NCBI RefSeq assembly: GCF_002013465.1
Contig: NZ_MAFC01000030.1
Span: 41,311 to 105,310 of the forward strand
Direction of reading: 5' to 3'
Source of the DNA: Mycobacterium sp. D16R12
GTDB lineage: Bacteria; Actinomycetota; Actinomycetes; Mycobacteriales; Mycobacteriaceae
DNA: 64,000 nucleotides
Part shown: positions 43,806 to 52,828 of the stretch, in pieces
How positions within the stretch are numbered: position 1 is the first letter of the stretch
Layout of the letters: each line of letters opens with the position of its first letter
Program-made: the position numbers and the translations under genes
The notes under the pieces: generated by a model
The model's database searches: none
Told to the model about the DNA's origin: nothing
The model's input: only the letters and a program-made list of their open reading frames with translations

Positions 43806-44860
43806 CACCCTCGCCCGGATTCCGGGATGCTCCTGGGCGGCAAGCTGATGCCCAATTCATGGGCGAGCCGGAAACCGGTATCGGCCAGGGCACGAATCTC
43901 ATCGGGGCGCATACCCGAACGCAGCGCAGAGGTCAGCAGCTGCCCCAAACGATGGCCCGGCTGGTCGGTGAGTGCCGCCTCCAAAGCGACACCCGCCAGT
44001 GGACCGTCGCCCCGCACATAGGCGCTAAAACCAAACAACACCAACGCCTCCGCACGCCAGGGGGCAGGCAGCAGTCGACTCAGCGTCAACCACAGCCGCT
44101 CTACATCATCGGCCAGCACACCGACAGCCAAGGCGCACAACGTGTCTCGAACACGCACGACGGTCAGTGAGCGAGCGATGCCAAGCAGCTCACGATTGGA
44201 CAGCGGACGGAATTCTGCCGTTCGACACGCCGCACGCATCACTCGATTCACGGCGCGCCGGTCCGCCGCGGCATCGCCGGACTGCCCCTGGGTCGCCTGC
44301 CGCAAGGAGGCGGCCAGCCCGCAGGTGCGGCGAGTGTCGGTGGGAGCGATCAGCGCCACGAGGTCCCCTCGGCGGCGATGCACGGTCCTGCCTGCCAGTA
44401 CCGCGGCTGCGGTCAGCGGGGAGCAGTCCGGGTCGTCGACAGGCCCGCCGGCACCGCATCCGTCGTAGCAGCGCCACCATCCCTGCGGAGAAATCCGGTT
44501 CACCGTGTGACCGGCAATCAACGAAATACCTTGATGATCAAGATATCTGGCCAGCCGACGGATGATATCGCCGGAGGCCTGCGCATCCAGATCCGCGCTG
44601 ATGACCACCGCGATCACCGCGTCGGCCGCCCCGGGACTCAACACCTCGGCCAGGATCTCCAGTGCCGCGTTATCGGGCTCGTTCAGGTCGTCCAGATCCC
44701 TGCGCAGTATCGCCTCGATCAGCCCATCGGCGAGCGTGACGACGACGAGGGAATCCTCGGGAATGAACCCCAGCATCGCCGGTAGCGCGGCGATCAGGGC
44801 CGAGGGCCGGTTCAATCGAAAGTCGGGGCGGCCGGGGGTCCCGGGAATCAGTGATGTCAT
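43802..44860 (-). CDS. DUF4192 family protein
   Basis: The 352-residue protein matches Rv2712c. It shows the DUF4192 opening IAALPAMLGFIPEDSLVVVTLADG, a CYDGCGAGGPVDDPDCSP Cys cluster in the middle, and a helical C-terminal half. A non-catalytic role is likely; nothing more is known. The stop overlaps ideR's by four bases. The frame stays open upstream past the ATG, without similarity. Confidence 0.85.
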   Translation of the reverse strand: MTSLIPGTPGRPDFRLNRPSALIAALPAMLGFIPEDSLVVVTLADGLIEAILRRDLDDLNEPDNAALEILAEVLSPGAADAVIAVVISADLDAQASGDIIRRLARYLDHQGISLIAGHTVNRISPQGWWRCYDGCGAGGPVDDPDCSPLTAAAVLAGRTVHRRRGDLVALIAPTDTRRTCGLAASLRQATQGQSGDAAADRRAVNRVMRAACRTAEFRPLSNRELLGIARSLTVVRVRDTLCALAVGVLADDVERLWLTLSRLLPAPWRAEALVLFGFSAYVRGDGPLAGVALEAALTDQPGHRLGQLLTSALRSGMRPDEIRALADTGFRLAHELGISLPPRSIPESGRGC

Positions 44861-45164
44861 GCCCGCACCGTGACAAGAAGGACCGTCATCGCCGCGACGG
44901 CGACCTCGCGCCCCGACGGCGCCCACGGGGATCTGTGGATACGGCCGCAATTGTGGACAACGCGCCCACGACTGCCGTACGTCCCTAAAAAGCCAGGTGG
45001 TGGTCGGGCTTTGAGGCGCCGGAGGCAGGACAGTCACCGCGGATCGGGTACCATTTAACATGTCGGTAATCTTGCCGACCCTCAGGGCAGACCACTCGCT
45101 GGACGTTGGGCTCACCGCCCCGCCTCGATCCCGTCGCCTTCTCTGAGACTTCTCAGAGGATCAC
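44861..45164. other. Leader/promoter region upstream of the DUF1611-racemase pair
   Basis: This 304 bp gap holds no gene. It contains a TACCAT element near 45049, a short hairpin GTCGG-N8-CCGAC (45062-45079) and a perfect palindrome just before the start codon. Together these suggest a regulated leader of about 110 bases for the downstream pair. Confidence 0.4.
45141..45158 (+). promoter_or_regulatory. Perfect palindrome overlapping the ribosome site of the DUF1611 gene
   Basis: CTCTGAGACTTCTCAGAG has exact 8 bp arms around 2 bases and ends 6 bp before the ATG. Its right arm covers the AGAGGA ribosome site. It could be an operator or an RNA element that hides the site. Confidence 0.55.
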
Positions 45165-46352
45165 ATGTCTTCACTCGCAAGCGGTACTCCCTTTCTCCAT
45201 GCGTCCGAACGCAGCGAAGGAATCCTTCCTGCAACTCCCTTCCCGATGCCTGTTGGTTCCACCGCGGTCGTCTACTGCGAGGGCCAGTTCGGTGAACAGG
45301 ACGGCAAAACCGCCAACGGCCTGGTCCGGCACTCCGAGAAGTACGAGATCCTCAGCGTCATCGACAGCCTCCGGGCCGGAGTAGATGCCGGGCAATTCCT
45401 CGACGCCACCGCGAACGGCATCCCGGTGCTGGCGTCGCTCGCCGAGTCCATCGCTCACGCCGGCCACGTACCCGACTACCTGATCTGTGGGCTGGCACCT
45501 GCCGACGGCCTACTGTCGAATGAGCAACGACTCGTACTGCTCGACGGCATCGCCCGCGGAATGCACATCATCAACGGCCTGCACGAGTTCCTCAACGACG
45601 ACGCCGAGTTCGTGGCGGCAGCCGTGATCGCCGGCGTCACCATCACCGATGTGCGCCAACCGAAGGCCAAGCGCGACCTGCACCTGTTCTCCGGCCGGAT
45701 CTTCGACGTCACCTGCCCCAGGATCGCGATCCTGGGTACGGACGGGGCGATCGGTAAGCGCACCACCGCCACCTTGCTGGTCCAGGCGCTCAACGCACGT
45801 GGCATCAAGGCGGTCATGGTGGGCACCGGTCAGACCACCTTGATCCAGGGCGGGAAGTACGGCGTCGCGCTGGACGCGCTGGTCCCCCAGTTCTGCTCTG
45901 GCGAGGTCGAGCACCAAGTCGTCGCCGCGTTCGAGGGTGAAGATCCTGACGTCATCGTGGTCGAGGGCCAGGGCGCGCTCAGCCACCCCGCCTACATCAC
46001 GTCGGCGCACATCCTGCGTGGCAGCCGCCCGGCCGGCGTGATCGTGCAGCACGCGCCAAAGCGCACGGTGCTCGGCGACTTCCCGATGGTGCCGATGCCG
46101 ACCGCGGCCAGCGAGATCGCACTGATCGAGGCGTTCGCCGACACCCGCGTCATCGGGGTCACGATCAACCACGAGGAAATGACCGACGACGAGCTGAACG
46201 ACGCTATCTCCGAGCATCATTCGGATCTCGGCCTCCCGGTCACCGACCCGCTGACACGCCCGTCATCGGACCTGGTCGACATGGTGCTGGCGGCCTTCCC
46301 CGCGCTCGCGGCGAAGCTCGCAAGGAAAGCCGACACGACCACCCACGTGTGA
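45165..46352 (+). CDS. DUF1611 (DgcN-like) NTP-binding protein
   Basis: The 395-residue protein belongs to DUF1611: an N-terminal Rossmann-like half, then a P-loop domain with ILGTDGAIGKRTTATLL near residue 180 and VVEGQGALSHP near residue 265. Some members (DgcN) act on D-glutamate in catabolism together with a partner enzyme. Here the partner, overlapping by four bases, is an alanine racemase-fold protein, so the pair probably handles a D-amino acid. The pair is not in the matching region of the tubercle bacillus, as I recall it, and appears inserted between DUF4192 and sthA. Confidence 0.83.
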   Translation: MSSLASGTPFLHASERSEGILPATPFPMPVGSTAVVYCEGQFGEQDGKTANGLVRHSEKYEILSVIDSLRAGVDAGQFLDATANGIPVLASLAESIAHAGHVPDYLICGLAPADGLLSNEQRLVLLDGIARGMHIINGLHEFLNDDAEFVAAAVIAGVTITDVRQPKAKRDLHLFSGRIFDVTCPRIAILGTDGAIGKRTTATLLVQALNARGIKAVMVGTGQTTLIQGGKYGVALDALVPQFCSGEVEHQVVAAFEGEDPDVIVVEGQGALSHPAYITSAHILRGSRPAGVIVQHAPKRTVLGDFPMVPMPTAASEIALIEAFADTRVIGVTINHEEMTDDELNDAISEHHSDLGLPVTDPLTRPSSDLVDMVLAAFPALAAKLARKADTTTHV

Positions 46353-47434
46353 CGCTTCGGCTCGAGACCGATCTCGACAAGGTCGAACAGAACACGCGGA
46401 TCCTGGTCGACCGGCTTGCCGCGGTGGGTATCCGGGTCACCGGCATCACCAAGGCCGTGTTGGGCTCGCCGGGAGTCGGAGCGGCGATGCTGCGCGGCGG
46501 CGCCCGTGGCCTCGGTGATTCCCGGATACCGAACCTCGCTCGACTAGTCGGCCTCGACCGGTTACCGCGACGCACGTTGATCCGCTCCCCCATGCTCAGC
46601 CAAGTGGCACAGATCGTTGCCGTCGCCGATGTCAGTCTGAACACCGAAGCCGTCGTGCTGGCGGCGCTCGATCAGGCCGCGTCCCAGCAGAAGCGGATGC
46701 ACTCCGTCGTGCTCATGGTCGAGCTGGGTGATCTGCGCGAGGGCATCGCACTGGACGATGCCCCCGAGGCCGTGCGGGCCGTTCTCGGTCACCCCTGGCT
46801 GCGGCTCATCGGGCTCGGCGCCAATCTCGCTTGTCAGAGCGGTGTCGTGCCCGATGACCGGAACATGGGCATTCTCACCGGGCTCGCCAACAACATCGAG
46901 GCACTACACGGGATCTCGCTCGACCTGGTCTCAGGCGGCAACTCGGCGAACCTGAACTGGGCGCTACACACCCACGACGTCGGCCGGATCGATGAACTCC
47001 GGCTCGGTGAAGCCATCCTTCTGGGCGTCGATCCGCTGTATCGGACACCGATCCCCGGCCTGCACACGGACGCCTTCACCTTGAGCGCCGAGGTCATCGA
47101 GGTCGCCATGAAACCGGCTCAACCCTGGGGAGATCGTGCTCAGGCGGCCTTCGGCGAGGCACCGGTCCGCACCGGCAGCACGACCGTGCACCAAGCAATC
47201 CTGGCCCTCGGTCGCCAGGACGCGGATCCGGATGGCCTGCAGCCACCTGAGGGCATCACGATCCTCGGGATGAGCAGCGACCACCTGGTAGTCGACCTCG
47301 GTGATCACCCCGTCGCGGTCGGCGACGAGATCGACTTCGGTGTCGGCTACGGCGCGCTCGTGCGGGCAATGACATCACCGTTCGTCTCCAAGATCGAGCA
47401 CCTTGGCCGTTCCGTCGCGCCCGGGGCGGCTTAA
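46349..47434 (+). CDS. Alanine/ornithine racemase-family PLP enzyme
   Basis: The 361-residue protein has an alanine racemase-like PLP barrel (Lys in GITKAVLGS near residue 36) and a C-terminal beta domain. Stretches such as VVLMVELGDLREGI, GLGANLACQSGVVP and LDLVSGGNSANL fit the YhfX/Orr group rather than canonical Alr. It may racemise an amino acid that the co-encoded DUF1611 protein then ligates or acetylates. The GTG overlaps the DUF1611 stop (GTGA). Confidence 0.83.
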   Translation: MTLRLETDLDKVEQNTRILVDRLAAVGIRVTGITKAVLGSPGVGAAMLRGGARGLGDSRIPNLARLVGLDRLPRRTLIRSPMLSQVAQIVAVADVSLNTEAVVLAALDQAASQQKRMHSVVLMVELGDLREGIALDDAPEAVRAVLGHPWLRLIGLGANLACQSGVVPDDRNMGILTGLANNIEALHGISLDLVSGGNSANLNWALHTHDVGRIDELRLGEAILLGVDPLYRTPIPGLHTDAFTLSAEVIEVAMKPAQPWGDRAQAAFGEAPVRTGSTTVHQAILALGRQDADPDGLQPPEGITILGMSSDHLVVDLGDHPVAVGDEIDFGVGYGALVRAMTSPFVSKIEHLGRSVAPGAA

Positions 47435-47470
47435 GCGCCACCACCGATCCAGGGCGGATGCGTCCGCTGA

Positions 47471-48205
47471 TCAGCGGAAGTTGTCGTGCACCTTGAGTAC
47501 CGCGGCGGTGAAGGTCTGATCCAGGAGCACCGCGTCGGGTTCGGTGCCCTGAAAAGTCATGTAAGTGGCCTGGATTCGAATATCAGCGATCTGCGCGATA
47601 AGCGACAAGGTCGTTCGTGTGCCGCTACCCGTCGTGGCCGGTGCCACCGTTTGATTGACCGCAACCGAGTCATCGGCGTTGATGGGCGGAGCCACTGCCT
47701 GAGAGGCCGTTACCGTACTCGGGATCTGATCCGGACCGGTGAAGGTAAACGAGGTACAGCGCTCCAGCTGGGTCTTATAGGTGGCCAGCGGCGACGGCAC
47801 GCGAAGTACGGCCACCGTGATGGTCGAATTGTCAGAGCCGTTGGTGCCCACTGCCACTGCCGCATCCTGCGGCACGGCCGGCAGGGGTGCGGGCGCGCAG
47901 GTACTCGGGGCGACCGTCACCGCGTCGGGCACACCCCAGATGTCGCGGAGCGCAAGTCCGGCCGCATTCGGGTCCAGCGTGGTGGCGGGGTATTGGTGCG
48001 GGAAATCCGCCGGGGCCAGCAGCAGCGGGCCCACGGGGCCCGTCGGCGTCTGCAGGGCCGTCGTGGTGGGGGCCGGCGGAGACAACGCACCACCCGATGC
48101 CTCCACGGCCGATCCGTCGATCGCCCGTGTGCACGCGGGCGCGGTCACGGCGCAGCATCCAGCCACAACCATCGTCGCTACCAGCCGCGATGCCGCCACG
48201 GTCAC
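47471..48205 (-). CDS. Putative lipoprotein
   Basis: The 244-residue product starts with a signal peptide and a VVAGCC lipobox; a second possible site is TAPAC. A Pro/Thr-rich linker follows (SPPAPTTTALQTPTGP) and then a soluble domain of alternating strands with one Cys pair (STCAPAP, ERCTSF). It resembles mycobacterial DUF5642-like sensor lipoproteins, but I cannot assign it. The GTG is chosen because it starts directly at the signal peptide. Confidence 0.75.
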   Translation of the reverse strand: MTVAASRLVATMVVAGCCAVTAPACTRAIDGSAVEASGGALSPPAPTTTALQTPTGPVGPLLLAPADFPHQYPATTLDPNAAGLALRDIWGVPDAVTVAPSTCAPAPLPAVPQDAAVAVGTNGSDNSTITVAVLRVPSPLATYKTQLERCTSFTFTGPDQIPSTVTASQAVAPPINADDSVAVNQTVAPATTGSGTRTTLSLIAQIADIRIQATYMTFQGTEPDAVLLDQTFTAAVLKVHDNFR

Positions 48206-48295
48206 ATGCTGCCATCGGCACACCCGGCGCCCGAGGAGGCGCGCGCGAGATTCGGTAGGGACAACTGTTCACGTGGCCGTGACACGCACGGCATG

Positions 48296-48310
48296 CGCGA
48301 TTCGGCGAAT
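48296..48310. promoter_or_regulatory. Palindrome CGATTCG-G-CGAATCG upstream of sthA
   Basis: This exact 15 bp palindrome with a single central base lies 20 bp before the sthA ATG, in the divergent region shared with the lipoprotein gene. It fits an operator that overlaps the sthA promoter. Confidence 0.45.
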
Positions 48311-48329
48311 CGGCGTATGAGTTACAACC

Positions 48330-49778
48330 ATGACCAACGGTCTTCGCCCCAGTGGCTCATCCGTGGCCGACACCCCGACCTACGACCTCGTCGTCATCGG
48401 CTCGGGCCCCGGCGGCCAGAAGGCCGCCATCGCCGCGGCCAAGCTGGGTAAGTCGGTGGCGGTGGTCGAACGCGACCACATGCTTGGCGGTGTCTGCACC
48501 AACACCGGAACCATCCCGTCCAAAACGCTGCGCGAGGCCGTGCTCTACCTGACCGGCATGAACCAGCGCGAGCTCTACGGCGCGAGCTACCGGGTGAAGG
48601 CCAACATCACTCCCGAGGACCTGCTCGCGCGCACCGAACACGTCATCCGTAAGGAAATCGAGGTGGTGCGTTCCCAGCTGCTGCGCAACCGCATCGATTT
48701 GATTACCGGCAGCGGACGGTTCGCCGATGCGCACACCGTGATCGTGGAGGAACCCTCCCGGGGCGAGCGCACCACCCTGCACGCCGATTACGTCGTGCTG
48801 GCCACCGGCACCAAGCCCGCCCGTCCTTCGGGTGTGGCCTTCGACGAGCGACGCGTCCTCGACTCCGACGGCATCCTGGACCTGCGCTTCATCCCGGGAA
48901 CGATGGTCGTGGTCGGCGCAGGTGTCATCGGAATCGAGTACGCCTCCATGTTCGCCGCACTGGGCACCAAGGTGACCGTGGTGGAGAAACGCGACTCGAT
49001 GATCGACTTCTGTGATCCCGAAGTTGTTGAGGCCCTTCGCTTTCACCTGCGGGACTTGGCAGTGACGTTCCGCTTCGGCGAGGAGGTCACCGCCGTCGAC
49101 GTCAACGAGTCCGGCACCATGACCACATTGGCCAGCGGCAAGCAGATCCCCGCCGATACCGTGATGTACTCCGCGGGGCGACAGGGTCAGACCGATCAGC
49201 TCGACCTCGCCCAGGCGGGGCTCGAGGCCGACAACCGTGGCCGGATCTGGGTCGACGCGAATTTTCAGACCAAGGTCGATCACATCTACGCGGTGGGCGA
49301 CGTGATCGGATTCCCGGCGCTGGCAGCGACCTCGATGGACCAGGGCCGCCTGGCGGCCTACCACGCGTTCGGCGAGCCCTCGAAGGGCATGACCGACCTT
49401 CAGCCCATCGGCATCTACTCGATTCCCGAGGTGTCCTACGTGGGTGCCACCGAGGTTGAACTCACCAAGAACGCGATTCCCTACGAGGTGGGCGTCTCGC
49501 GTTACCGCGAGCTGGCGCGCGGGCAGATCGCCGGGGATTCCTACGGCATGCTCAAGCTGCTGGTGTCCACCGAGGATCTCAAGCTGCTCGGGATACACAT
49601 CTTCGGCTCCGATGCCACCGACCTGGTGCACATCGGGCAGGCCGTCATGGGCTGCGGCGGCACCGTCGAATACCTGGTCGACGCGGTTTTCAACTACCCA
49701 ACGTTCTCCGAGGCGTACAAAGTCGCCGCGCTCGACGTGATGAACAAGATTCGCGCACTCAACCAGTTCAAGGCCTGA
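48330..49778 (+). CDS. sthA: Soluble pyridine nucleotide transhydrogenase SthA
   Basis: SthA transfers hydride between NADPH and NAD+. The flavoprotein has VVIGSGPGGQKAAIAAAKLG near residue 20, GGVCTNTGTIPSK (the second redox Cys replaced by Thr at residue 61, typical of transhydrogenases) and VVVGAGVIGIEYASMF for the nucleotide, and ends with a normal dimer domain. It matches Rv2713. The start may instead be the GTG 33 bases downstream, which is closer to the known N-terminus. Confidence 0.94.
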   Translation: MTNGLRPSGSSVADTPTYDLVVIGSGPGGQKAAIAAAKLGKSVAVVERDHMLGGVCTNTGTIPSKTLREAVLYLTGMNQRELYGASYRVKANITPEDLLARTEHVIRKEIEVVRSQLLRNRIDLITGSGRFADAHTVIVEEPSRGERTTLHADYVVLATGTKPARPSGVAFDERRVLDSDGILDLRFIPGTMVVVGAGVIGIEYASMFAALGTKVTVVEKRDSMIDFCDPEVVEALRFHLRDLAVTFRFGEEVTAVDVNESGTMTTLASGKQIPADTVMYSAGRQGQTDQLDLAQAGLEADNRGRIWVDANFQTKVDHIYAVGDVIGFPALAATSMDQGRLAAYHAFGEPSKGMTDLQPIGIYSIPEVSYVGATEVELTKNAIPYEVGVSRYRELARGQIAGDSYGMLKLLVSTEDLKLLGIHIFGSDATDLVHIGQAVMGCGGTVEYLVDAVFNYPTFSEAYKVAALDVMNKIRALNQFKA

Positions 49779-49923
49779 GGATTTCGCGTTGGGCGAATAC
49801 CGTCCGCCCTCCTGAAGAAACAGGAATTCGCATCCCGCCTGAGCCGTTGAGCCAGTAGGTACATTCGCCGTTTGCCTGCCGGTAAGGGACACTGGTGGGA
49901 CGAGGGCGCGAAGGGAGGCGAAC

Positions 49924-50907
49924 ATGGCAAGCAGCAGTGACGGAGAGCAGCAGCCGTACAGACCGGATCAAAGCGGCATGTACGAGTTGGAATTCCCGGG
50001 GCCCCAGCTGGCATCCGCCGATGGACGCGGCCCGATTCTGGTGCACGCGTTGCAGGGCTTCTCCGACTCCGGCCACGCCGTGAAGCTGGCCGCGGCGCAT
50101 CTGCGTGACACGCTGCAGAGCGAGCTGGTCGCGTCCTTCGCCATCGACGATCTGCTCGACTACCGATCGCGCCGGCCAGTGATGACGTTCAAGAGTGATC
50201 ACTTCACCGAGTACGCGACCCCCGAGCTCAACCTGTACGCGCTCAAGGACACCAAAGGCACGCCGTTTCTGTTGCTTGCCGGCCTTGAGCCGGATCTGAA
50301 GTGGGAACGGTTCGTCACTGCGATCCGGCTGCTGGCCGAGCAGCTGGGTGTGCGCAAGACCATTGGGCTGGGGGCGATTCCGATGGCTGTTCCGCACACT
50401 CGCCCCATCACCCTCACCGCTCACGGCAACGACCGCAAGACACTTGACGAACATCCCGGCTGGATCGATGAGGTTCAGGTGCCGGGCAGTGCATCCAACC
50501 TGTTGGAGTTCCGGCTCGCCCAGCATGGCCACGAGGTCATCGGGTTCGCCGTGCACGTCCCGCATTACCTGGCACAGACCGACTACCCGGAGGCCTCGCA
50601 ACGCCTGCTCGAAGAGGTAGCCAGGACCGGCGAGCTGGATCTTCCGCTGCAAGAGCTCACCGAGGCTGCCGGCAAGGTGCGTAATCAGATCAACGAGCAG
50701 GTGGAAGGCAGCGAGGAAGTCGCCCAGGTGGTCCATGCGCTGGAACGCCAGTACGACGCCTTCGTCTCGGCACAGGAAAACCGCTCGTTGCTGGCACGCG
50801 ACGAGGAGTTGCCGAGCGGGGACGAGCTGGCCGGAGAATTCGAAAAATTCCTCGCCGAACAGGCCAAGTTCGGCGAGGATCCGACCGCGGACGGCCCGAT
50901 TCTCTAG
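49924..50907 (+). CDS. PAC2 family protein
   Basis: The 327-residue protein matches Rv2714. PAC2 proteins resemble proteasome assembly chaperones and are widespread in actinobacteria. It has ILVHALQGFSDSGHAVKLAAAHL near residue 40, GLGAIPMAVPHTRPI near residue 150 and a charged C-terminal coiled segment (residues of about 235-315). No motif for a catalytic role is seen. GGGAGGCGAAC before the ATG is a good ribosome site. Confidence 0.85.
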   Translation: MASSSDGEQQPYRPDQSGMYELEFPGPQLASADGRGPILVHALQGFSDSGHAVKLAAAHLRDTLQSELVASFAIDDLLDYRSRRPVMTFKSDHFTEYATPELNLYALKDTKGTPFLLLAGLEPDLKWERFVTAIRLLAEQLGVRKTIGLGAIPMAVPHTRPITLTAHGNDRKTLDEHPGWIDEVQVPGSASNLLEFRLAQHGHEVIGFAVHVPHYLAQTDYPEASQRLLEEVARTGELDLPLQELTEAAGKVRNQINEQVEGSEEVAQVVHALERQYDAFVSAQENRSLLARDEELPSGDELAGEFEKFLAEQAKFGEDPTADGPIL

Positions 50908-50961
50908 CTCGGTTATGCGCTCGCCGCGCCAAATTTGCCGCGACGGGTCAAAATACTCCAC

Positions 50962-52035
50962 ATGAATCCACCACCGCGGCTCCTGCGTCCGGTGCCGGAT
51001 ACCGAGCACGCCAACGGTGACGACACGGTCCAACCCCCTACCAATACGACAACGCAACCTCAGATGGCGTTCCGCACCATCCACGGTTACCGACGCGCCT
51101 TCAGGATTGCGGGGTCGGGACCTGCGCTGCTGCTGATTCACGGGATCGGCGACAACTCAGCCACCTGGGACAGCGTCCATGCGCAGCTCGCCGAGCACTT
51201 CACCGTGATCGCCCCGGACCTGCTGGGCCACGGGCAGTCCGACAAACCGCGCGCCGACTACTCGGTGGCGGCCTACGCCAACGGGATGCGGGACCTGCTG
51301 GCCGTACTGGACATCGACAAGGTCACCGTGGTGGGGCATTCGCTCGGCGGTGGCGTCGCGATGCAATTCACCTACCAGTTCCCCCATCTGGTCGAGCGGC
51401 TCATTCTGGTCTCGCCGGGCGGGGTGACCAAGGACGTCAACATCGTGTTGCGTTGCGCATCATTGCCCTTCGTCGGCGATGCACTCGGGCTGCTGCGGCT
51501 CCCGCTGGCGATGCCGATGATCCGACTCGCCGGTGCGGCGGCCCGCGCCACGCTGGGAAGAGCGGGAATGGCTCGCGACATCCCCGACGTGCTGCGCGTC
51601 CTCGCAGATCTGCCCGAACCCCGAGCCTCGGCCGCCTTCACCCGGACACTGCGTGCCGTGGTCGATTGGCGCGGCCAGGTGGTGACCATGATCGACCGAT
51701 GTTACTTGACCGAATCTGTTCCTGTGCAACTTATTTGGGGTAGCGACGATCTGGTGATCCCCGTCAGCCATGGCCATCTGGCCCACGCTGCGATGCCCGG
51801 GGCCACGCTGGAGATATTCGACCGCTCGGGACATTTCCCGTTCCATGACGATCCCGAGCGATTCATTGCCATCGTTCGCCAATTCATCGCCTCCACCGAG
51901 CCCGCTCAATACGACGAGAACGAATTGCGCCGATTGTTGCGAACCGGCGTCACCGAAGACACGATCAGCGGGGCCGCGCGCACCCGGATGGCGGTGCTCG
52001 ACGCGATGGGTGCAGACGAGCGCAGCGCTACCTAG
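50962..52035 (+). CDS. Alpha/beta hydrolase (Rv2715-like)
   Basis: The 357-residue hydrolase has an intact triad: GHSLGGGVAMQF supplies Ser near residue 125, Asp in LIWGSDDLVIPV and His in SGHFPFHDDPERF. LLIHGIGDNSATWD provides the oxyanion loop. The fold is close to 2-hydroxy-6-oxo-hexadienoate hydrolases and epoxide hydrolases, but the substrate is unknown. The ATG is chosen over a start nine codons earlier to match the usual N-terminus. Confidence 0.86.
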   Translation: MNPPPRLLRPVPDTEHANGDDTVQPPTNTTTQPQMAFRTIHGYRRAFRIAGSGPALLLIHGIGDNSATWDSVHAQLAEHFTVIAPDLLGHGQSDKPRADYSVAAYANGMRDLLAVLDIDKVTVVGHSLGGGVAMQFTYQFPHLVERLILVSPGGVTKDVNIVLRCASLPFVGDALGLLRLPLAMPMIRLAGAAARATLGRAGMARDIPDVLRVLADLPEPRASAAFTRTLRAVVDWRGQVVTMIDRCYLTESVPVQLIWGSDDLVIPVSHGHLAHAAMPGATLEIFDRSGHFPFHDDPERFIAIVRQFIASTEPAQYDENELRRLLRTGVTEDTISGAARTRMAVLDAMGADERSAT

Positions 52036-52120
52036 CCACGAGAGCCCAAGCGCTACCACAGGTTTGCGCAATCCACGGGGTACCCGAGTGCGCAGTGCGT
52101 AGGAGACGTACAGTCGAAGA

Positions 52121-52804
52121 ATGAGCGTCGATGTCGCGGTTGTGCGCGTATTCACCGACCAGACAGGCAACTTCGGCAATCCTCTGGGGATCGTCAATGG
52201 CGCCGACGTGGCCGCAGCAGACCGCCAGGAAATCGCCACCCGGCTGGGTTTCAGCGAAACGGTTTTCGTCGATCTTCCTGCCGAAGGGTCCAACACCGCA
52301 CATCTGCGGATTTTCACCCCGGCAGCCGAACTGCCCTTCGCCGGACATCCGACGGTGGGATTGGCCTGGTGGCTACGCGAACGCGGAACGCCGGTCAACA
52401 CCCTGCAAGTTCCCGCGGGCGTACTCCAGGTCAACTACGACGACCACACGTGGATACGAGCCCGCTCCGAGTGGGCCCCGGAGACCGACTTCCACGAGTT
52501 GGACTCCCCAGGCGATGTGGATGCCGCCGATCCCGCCGACTACGCGGATGAACTGCTGCATTGCGTATGGGCGTGGCAGGACCGCAACGCGAGCCTGGTG
52601 CGATCGCGGGTGTTCGCCTTCGACCTCGGCGTCAACGAGGACGAAGCGACCGGATCTGTCGCGGCACGGATGACAGACTTGATGAGCCGTGACCTGATTG
52701 TCCATCAGGGCAAGGGGTCGCAGATTCTTACGCAGTGGAGCCCAGAGGGCTGGGTGACGATCGGTGGCCATGTCGTCGCCGATCAATCGTTGACATTGAA
52801 CTAG
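52121..52804 (+). CDS. PhzF family isomerase-like protein
   Basis: The 227-residue protein matches Rv2716 and is shorter than PhzF (about 280). It opens with VFTDQTGNFGNPLGIV, followed by FSETVFVDLP (Glu in the catalytic position) and LRIFTPAAELPFAGHPTVG. The second half carries NEDEATGSVAARM. PhzF enzymes isomerise trans-2,3-dihydro-3-hydroxyanthranilate, but no phenazine genes are nearby, so the role is unknown. Confidence 0.85.
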   Translation: MSVDVAVVRVFTDQTGNFGNPLGIVNGADVAAADRQEIATRLGFSETVFVDLPAEGSNTAHLRIFTPAAELPFAGHPTVGLAWWLRERGTPVNTLQVPAGVLQVNYDDHTWIRARSEWAPETDFHELDSPGDVDAADPADYADELLHCVWAWQDRNASLVRSRVFAFDLGVNEDEATGSVAARMTDLMSRDLIVHQGKGSQILTQWSPEGWVTIGGHVVADQSLTLN

Positions 52805-52828
52805 CAGCGCGTCGACCTCGGCCAGGGG

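Noticed and set aside
48357..49925. 522-codon minus-strand open frame opposite sthA
   Set aside because: Low-complexity His/Gly-rich translation mirroring sthA; no independent support.
52121..52804. Phenazine biosynthesis cluster
   Set aside because: Only a short PhzF-like protein is present; no other phz genes lie nearby, and the gene is conserved in non-producing mycobacteria.
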